In this document: positions 55,128-64,000 of the stretch, one piece after another
How positions within the stretch are numbered: the stretch's first letter is position 1
Layout of the letters: every line of letters starts with the position of its first letter
Source of the DNA: Flabesymbios commensalis
Lineage: Eukaryota > Annelida > Polychaeta > Terebellida > Flabelligeridae
Reading direction: 5' to 3'
Assembly (NCBI GenBank): GCA_964017125.1
Contig: OZ024903.1
Span: 66,183,163 to 66,247,162 of the forward strand
Length of the DNA stretch: 64,000 bases
Notes under the pieces: model-generated
Seen by the model: only the letters and a program-made list of their open reading frames with translations
Databases searched by the model: none
What the model was told of the DNA's origin: nothing
Translations under genes and position numbers: made by a program

Positions 55128-55385
55128 GTGAGTAAGTTTTTCAAGTTCTCATTTCAATTCTGCCTGGTATCTGCGCCTGTATCGGACTACATGGACTATC
55201 CACGGGTCTCTTACTCGTCTTTGGTACACGGACTTTTTCGCATCATACTTCAGTTCGCGGAAAGAGTTTCTATTGTACCCCTCCGTTAGTGAGACGTTTC
55301 GCACCCGCCCAATAGAGTAAATAGTTTTTATTTAGTTTTTATTTATTAATGTCTAATTAATGTTATATTATAGGCAATAGGGTCT

Positions 55386-55829
55386 ATAGTAAAACTAAAA
55401 GTCACTTTAATCTGTCACTTTCGCGTTGCATGTTTTTCGCTTATTGCTCAAGCAATTTTCATCCGATTCTTATGAAATTTGACAAGCGTTAGTTTTTAGT
55501 CTTACGGCACCTGCCCTGAAAATTTCAGGGAAAAATAATATGTAGGCCCTAGTTTAAAAGTTAGACCATTTGACATGTAGTTTTTGCGAATTATGACGCT
55601 CTTCTATAAACCCATTGAACGCTATCAGCTTTAATCACGAAATTCCACTACATGTCAAATGGTCTAACTTTTGAAATACTCATTCAAATTTCACGAAATT
55701 TTTAGGGTAGGCGCCGGAATAGTTGAAAAGAGTGCTTGTGAAATTTCATGGGAATTGGTGTAGAATTGACTGAGAAATCAGCGAAAAACACCCAACGCTG
55801 GTGGAAGTTGACTGCAACTATAGTCTATT
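55386..55829. mobile_element. ~430-bp palindromic repeat, copy C
   Basis: TGCATGTTTTTCGCTTATTG at left against GAGAAATCAGCGAAAAACA at right, and GTTAGACCATTTGACATGTA against TACATGTCAAATGGTCTAAC in the middle. It sits just upstream of the first EFHB coding exon. Confidence 0.7.
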
Positions 55830-56054
55830 ATTAATTTATGCTTTATAGAAGTTATAGCCATATAGCTAGGGCCTATAGGGCTCTTTAGATCTTCAAATTA
55901 TTTAAATCTTCATTTAATTAAATAGGAGTAGATCTATGAATAAATTAAATATAGACTATTATATATACAGATATGATATTTCCCATATACCGGTAATAAA
56001 TAATATTTTTTGCTGTATTTCTACATGTTTTTTTTATTTTTAGAGATTAAAAAA

Positions 56055-59000
56055 ATGACGTCAGTAGAGGTACAGCCTTCATTGCAAACACAACATGCTC
56101 AGATGAAGCTACCAGATATCAATACTCAGAGTATATACACTGGCCGGTACAAGGATAGAAACCCAAATGTTCGAGCTGTAAGTTACACTGATTGTACATG
56201 ATAGGCCTATATATTGTGTAGGCCTATAGCCATACAAAGATCAAATATAGAGATCTATTACGGTACTTTTAAATATGTATTTTTTAATGCGATCAGGAAG
56301 ACTTGATCGCATTAAAAAATAATGTCAATATGCAAAATAGGTTCACACAGTTTTTAGGACAATTTCTACTGTGCTGCGGACGTATGTCATAGGCAAACCG
56401 ATTTAATTCTAGCCGATTTGTTTACATACGAAGTTGACCACACAATTCCAGAAATTAGGCCTACCTAATTGTAAGCACAAAAATAAGTTTTAAGTAGCGT
56501 CCGTTATGTACACCTGTACACTGTACACTTATACGGAACGTTAGCTCATCTGTGTTGGCTCTATCACTGAAGTTAAAAAACGTCGCGCCCGGTTCATAAT
56601 TGGATGGGTGACCGCCGGCCTGCAGCTGGGACTGCCAGGTGCTGTATACACTATTGGGACATGCGTGCAGCGATGTCGTATCGTGGGGTTCAGAGAACCA
56701 CGTAAATCAGATGTCTCGTCTGACTGAGCTAGAGTAGGACATAAAAAATCTCAATGGAGTGGACGGCGCAGTTTCCATCCGACGAGACCCCAGAAAATCC
56801 ACAATGTGGTGCGATAGCACCCTGAGCCATTAGTCTTCCAAACTACATGTGGGAAGTTGTGCTCGGTAGGCCCTATATACAAAACAAAAACAAACAAAAT
56901 AACAAAACCATCAATAGTTTCGATCTACAGCCCGCCCACTATATCCAGATATCCCACATATCATACATAACGTGTGCTAGTCATGCAGTCTGCTAGTTAC
57001 CAGGGGTAGTTACTGTCGACATTTATTTCAGAAGTGCAGGCCTACGTGCTCTAGAAATTGGTTAGGGTCTACACCCAGCAAACACGAGACATCGACCCAA
57101 TGTTGGACCAATACTGGTCCACCGGCTACGACGCTGGCCCAGCATCGGTCCAACATTGGGTCGATGTTTCTTGCTTGCTCGGCAGACAGTTAAGTAAGTG
57201 GGTAACAGAGGATGGAGTAAGTGGTTTAAACCCAACAGAGACGGAAAGCTATTGATGTGTTTTCTGATTAATTACTTAAAATCAGGCATGTAGACCTACA
57301 CATACTGTCCAGAAGAAACAGTTGTTAAATCAATGCTGGCCCATTATTAAAACAAACAAGATTGGGGTGTTTGTTTGTTCTCTGATTATGGCAGACAGGG
57401 AGGTGGCAAAATAAGTTGATCAGAGATACAGGGGCAAGGTGGAGTCGGCATCTATTAAATCTCAATCAAGCAGTGTGGAGGTGAGGAGTGTTTACAAACA
57501 TTAAACACGCAGATCTAACTCTGAAATATAAAAAAACAATGTATTTCGCTAGATATGGTTCCTCGTGGTGTCACAGGATAATCCTCCGCAAACACGATCG
57601 ACACATCTGCACAATGTTTGACAAATGTTGGCCCATCATCTACGACGTCGCCCAACGTTGGTCAAGCATTGGGTGTCGTGTTTGTTGGGTTAGTTTGGAC
57701 GTTCCACTACATGCAAACTATTGTCCTGTTTTTTTTTCTCATCTGGCTCTCATTGCATGCGTTTTGGAGCGAATGCATGGACGTCTGATCGTAATGTTAT
57801 TTTTAGTGGTGGGGTATCCGGCTATCTCTTTCCTAAGCGATCCGATCAATAGCAAGCGAGTACGGCGATGTCAAAAATCCCACTGACATTTTTTTACATT
57901 ATTCTTTAAGAATAATGTAAAAATACCTATATTAAGAATTTCTTATATAATATAGGTATTTCAAACAAATCTCGAAAACTGATGCTAAAAAAAGACTGAA
58001 CTCCTGCGAGGTACGGTAACTCAATATAACTCTAACATTATGAGTCCCGGCCCTTTAATATATATAGGCCCCTATATATATTTATATATATATTTGTTTT
58101 AATATTCTGACTCCGCAGTCCTTTCCAATGGAGTTCGTATCGCGTCACTAGGCCTACAGCCCGAACTATGTAGGCCTACAGTCTGTCTAGTTAGAACTAA
58201 TCAACTTTACTTAATTACCAACGTTACTCACAATGCCAGTCGGGTTGTTCCATGTCACGAACGACACACTCATTGCGATGAGCTGTACTAAATCCTTGTT
58301 AGCCTATAATACCATTTAGTTCCATCTATGCCTTATTAGGGTTAACACTCTGGCTGCTAGGGGTCGATGTGTTTATGAGACTCTGGTTGCTAGGACTGTT
58401 GTGCAGTGACTTGTCTGTAATGATTAGTCCTGAAGACAAGGCTATTTGCTGGTATAGGCCTATATTAAAATGGAGTCCGCAATAACAGACTCTCAGTCTG
58501 TGTGCGATACAGTGTCTGTAATCATTGCAATTCGTAAAGTTGTGCCCCAAGAATACGATGCGCATCCGATCGATTGCGCAATGAATTACTGCGTCATTGT
58601 TTGATCAATTATTTTTATATCATTCTGTAATGACAGATGTACATCTCATTAGAATAATGCCTTGACGTGGGGACTTAAACCCCGTCTTTATAGGTGAATT
58701 TATCATCTAAATAGGGCTACCCTCACATTTTTCATGAAATTTTTGGTCTCAGCGTAGGCCTACACTGACCACCAGCATAGAAAAATTAACCACAGTTTTT
58801 TGCTATGCTGTCAATCTCCGACGTTGAACCATGCTGTTCACGTCAAGCTCGGACTAATTAAAATGCAGCTCCTGCGACATCATTTTGTAGGGATAGCAAT
58901 GAACACGTGTAGGATATGAAGAAACAATCAGATTTATAAATAACAATACGTATATAGGTTCCGGGTCAACTGTCCGACTGTGTTAAACTAATAGGCCTAT

Positions 59001-62000
59001 CAGCAGGGTTTGAGTAGTGTCAGAGTTGGTTATATTATCATGGGGTCCGAGTTGGTATAGGGGCCGAGCTGGTTTATCATGGTGTCCGAGTTGGTAGTGT
59101 CCGAGTCGGTCTAGGGTCCGAGTTGGTATAGGGTCCGAGTTGGCATAGGGTCTGCGTCGTCCGGTTACCCGTATATAATGTACTTACAGGTACTTACAGC
59201 TCTCCTCTCCTGGCTGATTAGGCATTTCTGTCCTGCTGCCAGCTCCAGCTTTATTTTGTTTACTCGGTTTTTTCAGTGTGTGTGTTGTCGTTGTCCCATC
59301 GGTTTGTACGGGGATTCGATGTGGTCATTTTATGGAGTGGTCCCTCCACAATTTGTCCAGTCTTTTCTCACAAGTTGCGACCGATGGTGCATTTATAACC
59401 ACTTGTGGTAGACTATTCCATATGTCAGTGGACCGGGGTATGAATGAGTATTTTCTCTGGTTCAGGCGCATTCTTTCTTTAAATATTTTGTGGTGGTGTC
59501 CTCTGGTTTGGTTTACGGGTCCCCTTGGTATATTCGGAGCAGCATCTGTCTCAAACTTTCTTGTCATGGTTTTCTACAGTTCTATCATGTCTCCTCTCAT
59601 TCTAGTGTTGGGAAGCCTAGTCTCTCGCTGTAGGCCTACTCTTGGTCTTGGAAACCGGGGATGAGCTGTGTGGCCATTCGTTTCACATTTTCAATACTGG
59701 GTATATAATTCTTAAGAAATGGTGCCCAGATTTGGTTGGCATATTCTATACATGTGTGGTCTTACTAGTGCTTTAAAAAGGGTACAAAAACTTCTTTCGT
59801 CTAGGTATTCAAAGGTGCGGCGAATCATGCCCATGGTGGCTTTTGCAATTTTCTCAGTCATATGGGCCTCGAATAAAGGTTTTGAATCAATGATGACCCC
59901 CACATCTTTTTCAAGTTCTGATTTTTCAAGTATTACTTGTTGTGGTCGCATAGTGTACATAAAATCGTCGATCGTTGATGTTCCAGTCCTCATTTGTTTA
60001 CTTGGTCGGGTGAAAAACTAGGAGGGATGAGTATACATCCAACTATATGTGTAGTTTATGTCATATTGCAGTAGTTTGCAGTCATCTTTGCTATACATGC
60101 TATAGATGACTTTTAACATTTTTATGTCGTCAGAAAATAAGAATATTTGAGAAGTTTTAGCTTTTTCAGGAAGGTCGTTTATATAGGTCACAAATGATAG
60201 GGGGCCGACTACCGAGCCTTGGGGTATACCACTTATATACGGTCATAACATCCAATCACCTGGAACTCTCACTCTTTGTTTTCTGTCGCTTAGAAATGAT
60301 GTCACCCACTCCAAAATGTTCCCAGATATCACATACTTTCTGGATTTTTTAGCAGTCTTATTTTGTGTGGAACTTTGTCGAAGGCTTTCATAAAGTCACA
60401 AGTATATCACATCTATTGATCCCCCTTCGTCTAAGATCTTATGCCACTTGTCCATGACCGTTGGTAATTGTATATATATAAATAATAATGTATTTATAAC
60501 CACACGTGATATAATACGTGTGTACTAAGTAGGCCTATAATTATAAATCCTAGTTCTTGATGTTGTGCTGTTTTTATCATGTTTAACACATATTTACAAT
60601 GTTATCGAATTAAACTTGTTGATCACTTCCAATGTTACAGGCTGGAAAATTGACCGCCACTAGTGATTCTGCTCATTTGTGCATGGAGCCTCAAAAACGG
60701 GTGAGTACATTTTCTTGCTATGAGTGAGTATGAGACATTATCATTATTATATGGGTTATTTATAATTATGACTCGCACAATTTTAAATATTCTCACATAT
60801 ACATGTACCATATTGGTATGTCGTAATTAATAATATACCCAGCATTTCATTTGATTTTCATCTGATTTTATGCAAGGTTGTATAACATATTATATTTAAT
60901 AGGATGATGATGCAGGTTATAAATATAGATAGATAGATTTATTCAGCATTCACATAAAAGTAGGGTCAGTAGTATAATAAATACATTATGCATTCGAAAT
61001 ACCCGGTATATACATGTGTCCACCATTCTGGAACACTAGGGATAAAAAGTTCTAATAAAAACACTGAGAATTATCCTGGTGCAGGTCACTTATTTCAACA
61101 GTGGTCCCTATATGCTATTCCAGAATAGCGACGAAAAAAGCAATTATTTTTATACTTTCAATAAAATACCTATTTACATGTATATCACAGATATAGTCAT
61201 AGTATTGGAACAAAAATATGCAAAAATTGCCCCGAACTAGATGAAAAGATTATGAAAGTTTATAAACAGATAAATAGTGCATAAGATGAAATATATTTAA
61301 TTTATGATAATATACACTCTAGAACCCTTATTATTTACAAGGATTTGTAGAGTAATTGACAGACTCTGCTTGTTATAAATTAATTAAAAACATATGTAAA
61401 AACGAGCTGAATAAAATAGTCTTATAGCACATAATTGGCAAACATACCCGCCTATATTTATAAGGCAGTATACTTATTGTCATATGATCAATAGAAATTT
61501 ATGAGTTTTAGTAGTTTGCCCCTCTCTCAGATGCTTATTGACTCCTTTCTTTAACGAAAGTAAGTCTTCAGCTGTTCTTAGAGAAATTGGAAAACACATT
61601 CCATATCTTACCAGCTGAGAATCTAAATGCCTTTTTCCCCGATGATTTTACCTGGGGTAGAACAACTGCGATAGAATACTATTTCTGGTATAAAAAGAAT
61701 GTTGATCATTGACTATGGAAATTTTGAGGGACATTACCATGGACAATTTGATACATATTGTTTAGTTTGATTTGTTTAACCCTTTGACAGACTGGGATCC
61801 AGTGCAGCAAAGTGAACTATTCTATGCCAATGTGAGACCTAGGGGGAGCCTAGAACAAAGTTTTGTTTTAAAGAATTCCTATTCAGATATTAAGCCTGTT
61901 TCCATAGAAATTTGTATCTAGAGTTTCCTTTTTTTTTAATACATTCTGGTATATATTTTCCTCCCAGAGACTGGTCTAGGTTGACTCCCAGGTATTTCAC

Positions 62001-64000
62001 ATTATCTTTTGCAGCAACTTTACTCTCTCCACATGTGATTTCCATGGTGGACTGTTTGCGTATTTTTTTATTTAAACCAACAAAAATAATTGCAGTCTTT
62101 CCTAAGTGAATGGATAGCTTATCATCCACTAGCCATTCACTTAGGAAAGTCAGATCATGTCCAAGAGTTACCTCTATGACAGAAACCGACCTACCTGAGA
62201 CCAATAATGCTGAATCATCGGCATAAATAATTAATCTGCATGATACGGCTGCCTCCATATCTTTCACATACATTAAGAATAGTAATGGTCCCAAAAGGAT
62301 CACTGCGGTACTCCGCGGGGAACCACAATGGGATCAGAAAAATACCACCAACTTGTCTTCTGAAATCTATTTTTTAAATATGATGGGAACCAAGATTTTG
62401 AAAGATCATCCAAACCAATAGATTTCAGTTTATTTAACAATATGTCATGATGGACAGTATCAAAAGTTTTTTGAAGGTCGATCATGACCATGACAATATA
62501 GTTTCCTTTGTCCCTGTCAAATCTGGTTTGGTCTGTCAGGTGTGTATAAACAAATATCGGTGCAATAAGAATTTCTAAATCCTGATTGATATTCATACAG
62601 TATTTTTTTAGATCTTAAATAATTTTCTAAATGTTGATGTATGGTATAGTTTTTCCTAGAATTTCGGACATTACAGTTAAAATAGAAACAGGTCTGTTCT
62701 GGTCCTGAATTTTTCCTATAAAGAGGAATAACTCTTGCTGTTTTCATATCATCGGGTATACGGCCTGAATATAAAGATATATTTATAATATGTGCTGTTG
62801 CAGTATATATTTGATTCGCCCAATCCTTGAGATCTACACAGCAGCATATTATTTGGGGGCCTACTGTCTACTGATCGAATTTCAGCATTCACGTTGCTGC
62901 TGCTATAATCATTATTATTATATTAAACAACATCTAAAGGTACATTATGTAAATGAAGTTTATATAATTTGTTCAATAAATAATAAATGTACGTGAGTAG
63001 GCCCTTATATCGTAATAATGAATCAAGTTGCCATGACAACGGTAGGGTGTAAATTACATCTTGTTCTGCATTAAAATGAAATAGACCTAGAACATTTTTC
63101 AAATGTATATTTCATATAATATATCAAAAATATATATTTGATCTGCAGCCTGATTCTCCAGACGTTGTAAAGAAGTTTCGTGCAAGTATGCGACCAGATG
63201 CGGGCAAAACAAGGGTTTTTTATGGTAAGGCTCATGACCCCCACCTGCTGTGGGCGCATGATATGACACATGGACTGCACACACATCCCTCTGTAGTAGC
63301 TGGTAACCTGCTGAATCCACAGCCTATTAGTAAATTCCAGCAGAAGAAAGCAAACAAAAAGGAGAGCATCTATGCATCTCATTTACGGGCACCCATTGGC
63401 AAATCACATGACCAGAAACAAGGCTTACCCGCCAAAATGAACACTGATGATTTCACCTTTGGAATCCAGACACATAAGGGTAAGTTCATTAATAGGTCCG
63501 TATCATATACAGCTCCACAACTCACTAAGTTAGTCTAGTAGGCCTACATAGGCAATTAGGAACATTTGGCAGTTAAGTGGTTAATTATTTCTGATAACAT
63601 GTCAATCATTATTAATTGTGTAGCAGTTGTAAAAGGACTATCCTACTTGTTTAAAGCCTAGTCTAGGCTGTAAATGAGTACCGGTACTAAAACTATTAAT
63701 GATTGCAATTTAATCAGAAATAATTAACCATTCAACTGGAAAACGATCCTAATTGTTTGTTTTTCTGTACGGTATATTTCTCACATAATGGTGAGTAAAA
63801 ATGTTTTGGGAGTATACTAGCACATATTAACCAATGATATTAGGATACTTTTGCAAATATTATTGTGGAATATTTACTATAATATATAGCTAAAAGTATA
63901 TAGTATAATAAAATCACCTTTATCATGTTAAATGTTAGGACACGCTTACATGTTATTTGACCTAATGTTTTGTTTGTAGACGGCGCAGCTGGGGAGCTAC
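56055..64000 (+). CDS. EFHB: EFHB / CFAP21, ciliary microtubule inner protein (5' part)
   Basis: EFHB is a microtubule inner protein of axonemal doublets with C-terminal EF-hands (off window). Exons: 56055-56177, 60641-60700, 63149-63479, and 63980 to the right edge. GT/AG borders and phases agree. The encoded ~178 residues include AGKLTATSDSAHLCMEPQKR (exon 2) and, in exon 3, PDSPDVVKKFRASMRPDAGK, RVFYGKAHDP, MTHGLHTHPS and KKESIYASHLRAPIGKSHDQ. These match the conserved N-terminal half of EFHB in vertebrates (FYGKANDP, ELTHGI, KKESLY, KAPLGRSHDQ). The start ATG is the first in an exon opening 11 nt upstream at a T-rich/TAG acceptor, so a 5' non-coding exon is likely. Upstream in-frame codons are open within the exon, so a longer N-terminus is possible. 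Intron 1 (4.46 kb) and intron 2 (2.45 kb) each hold a LINE remnant on the opposite strand. Confidence 0.93.
56279..56320. repeat. Perfect hairpin, 17-bp arms
   Basis: ATTTTTTAATGCGATCA and TGATCGCATTAAAAAAT enclose an 8-base loop, in EFHB intron 1. Confidence 0.85.
56570..56905 (+). mobile_element. 5S rRNA-derived SINE (SINE3-type)
   Basis: CCCGGTTCATAATTGGATGG, GTGACCGCC and TGCCAGGTGCTGTATAC follow the 3' half of 5S rRNA (CCTGGTTAGTACTTGGATGG, GAGACCGCC, ACCGGGTGCTGTAGGC), including the internal promoter part. An unrelated body of ~200 bp and a tail of CAAA-type repeats (AAAACAAAAACAAACAAAA, ~56880) follow, as in SINE3 retrotransposons. The 5' half of the 5S part is missing or unrecognisable, so this is not a 5S gene. 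Confidence 0.65.
57074..57181. mobile_element. CCCAGCAAACACGA palindromic MITE, copy 5
   Basis: CCCAGCAAACACGAGACATC is mirrored by GATGTTTCTTGCTTGCTCGG; the inner stem is CCAATGTTGGACCAATACTG / CGGTCCAACATTGGG around GGCTACGACGCTGGCC. Flanked by CA on both sides, 108 bp, in EFHB intron 1. Confidence 0.75.
57588..57689. mobile_element. CCCAGCAAACACGA palindromic MITE, copy 6
   Basis: CGCAAACACGATCGACACAT at left and TGTCGTGTTTGTTGGG at right, ~102 bp. The centre is CATCTACGACGTCGCCCAAC. Ends are more diverged than in copy 5, half a kilobase away. Confidence 0.65.
57889..57962. repeat. Two adjacent hairpins
   Basis: TTTTTACATTATTCTT / AAGAATAATGTAAAAA, then AATACCTATATT / AATATAGGTATT with an inner AAGAATTTCTT. 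In EFHB intron 1. Confidence 0.75.
59020..59162. repeat. Degenerate ~20-bp tandem repeat
   Basis: GGGTCCGAGTTGGTATA and close variants occur about seven times (GTCAGAGTTGGT, GTCCGAGTTGGT, GTCCGAGTCGGT). Confidence 0.75.
59180..60430 (-). mobile_element. CR1/L2-like LINE remnant, antisense in EFHB intron 1
   Basis: Minus-strand reading gives FDKVPHK and KYVISGNILEWVTSFLSDRK, then SGIPQGSVVGPLSFVTYIND and the RT box as FSDD (FADD in active relatives) in IFLFSDDIKM. Then VILEKSELEKDVGVIIDSKP, ATMGMIRRTFEYLDE and LFKALVRPHM, and the tail RKYSFIPRSTDIWNSLPQVV with CEKRLDKLWRD. The order is that of a LINE ORF2 from RT palm to C-terminus; the 5' half is absent. Stops and frame changes are present, so it is a fossil. 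Confidence 0.8.
61440..62790 (-). mobile_element. CR1/L2-like LINE remnant, antisense in EFHB intron 2
   Basis: Minus strand from right to left: MKTARVIPLYRKNS and YEYQSGFRNSYCTDICL; MVMIDLQKTFDTVHHDILLN; VPRGVPQ then LLGPLLFLMYVKDMEAAV (frame change between them); the catalytic YADD in LIIYADDSALLVSG; WLVDDKLSIHLGKT; KYLGVNLDQSLGG. The tail reads MSLKISIVNDQHSFYTRNSI and YGMCFPISLRTAEDLLSLKK. It keeps the whole RT region but has at least three frame changes and later stops. It is a different subfamily from the elements at 36 and 52 kb. Confidence 0.85.
63027..63040. promoter_or_regulatory. X-box (RFX-binding) motif in EFHB intron 2
   Basis: GTTGCCATGACAAC fits the RFX X-box consensus RYYNYY-N(1-3)-RRNRAC exactly, with a 2-base spacer, and is almost palindromic. 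RFX factors drive ciliary genes, and EFHB is a ciliary gene. The site lies 109 bp before exon 3 rather than at the 5' end, so it would act as an intronic enhancer or an alternative promoter, or it may be chance. Confidence 0.45.

Noticed and set aside
56583-56652. 5S rRNA gene
   Set aside because: Only the 3' half matches, with many substitutions, and it is followed by a SINE body and tail.

Overview
This is animal nuclear DNA: AT-rich, intron-rich and crowded with old repeats. It carries pieces of three conserved protein-coding genes. The genes, the many short DNA transposons, and the CR1/L2-like LINE, Penelope and 5S/tRNA SINE remains suggest a marine invertebrate, probably a deuterostome such as an echinoderm, hemichordate or cephalochordate. 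The exact lineage cannot be fixed from the window alone.

Layout. (1) 1-3816: repeats only (a palindromic TTAA-flanked MITE, a dimeric tRNA-type SINE, minisatellites, a LINE tail). (2) 3817-25526, plus strand: 18 coding exons of TAF5, the WD40 subunit of TFIID and SAGA-type complexes. All splice phases join into 623 residues plus stop. The N-terminal LisH-coding exon is not seen and is probably left of the window. (3) 25527-26880: TAF5 3' flank with a 26-bp minisatellite split by a hAT-like MITE. (4) 26880-43363: no recognised host gene. It holds tandem arrays, a 143-bp direct duplication, a ~1.35-kb inverted-repeat element with a repeated 13-mer, and a deleted LINE at ~36.1-37.3 kb. (5) 43364-47504, minus strand: the complete five-exon coding region of RAB5 (212 aa), with a Penelope-like remnant in its second coding intron. 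(6) 47560-55000: a 144-bp tandem array, a decayed LINE at 52.0-53.95 kb and other repeats. (7) 56055-64000, plus strand: the first four coding exons of EFHB (CFAP21), a ciliary doublet-microtubule protein, running off the right edge. Its introns hold a 5S-derived SINE and two LINE remnants in antisense orientation.

The three genes are functionally unrelated (transcription initiation, early endosome traffic, cilium). No operon or shared pathway is implied. The most unusual content is the repeat landscape: at least five short inverted-repeat families, each present in several copies, and one larger element with arrays of CTACTCCGTTACC that switch strand at its centre. No CRISPR array, rRNA operon, intact tRNA gene, retrovirus or Polinton was recognised.
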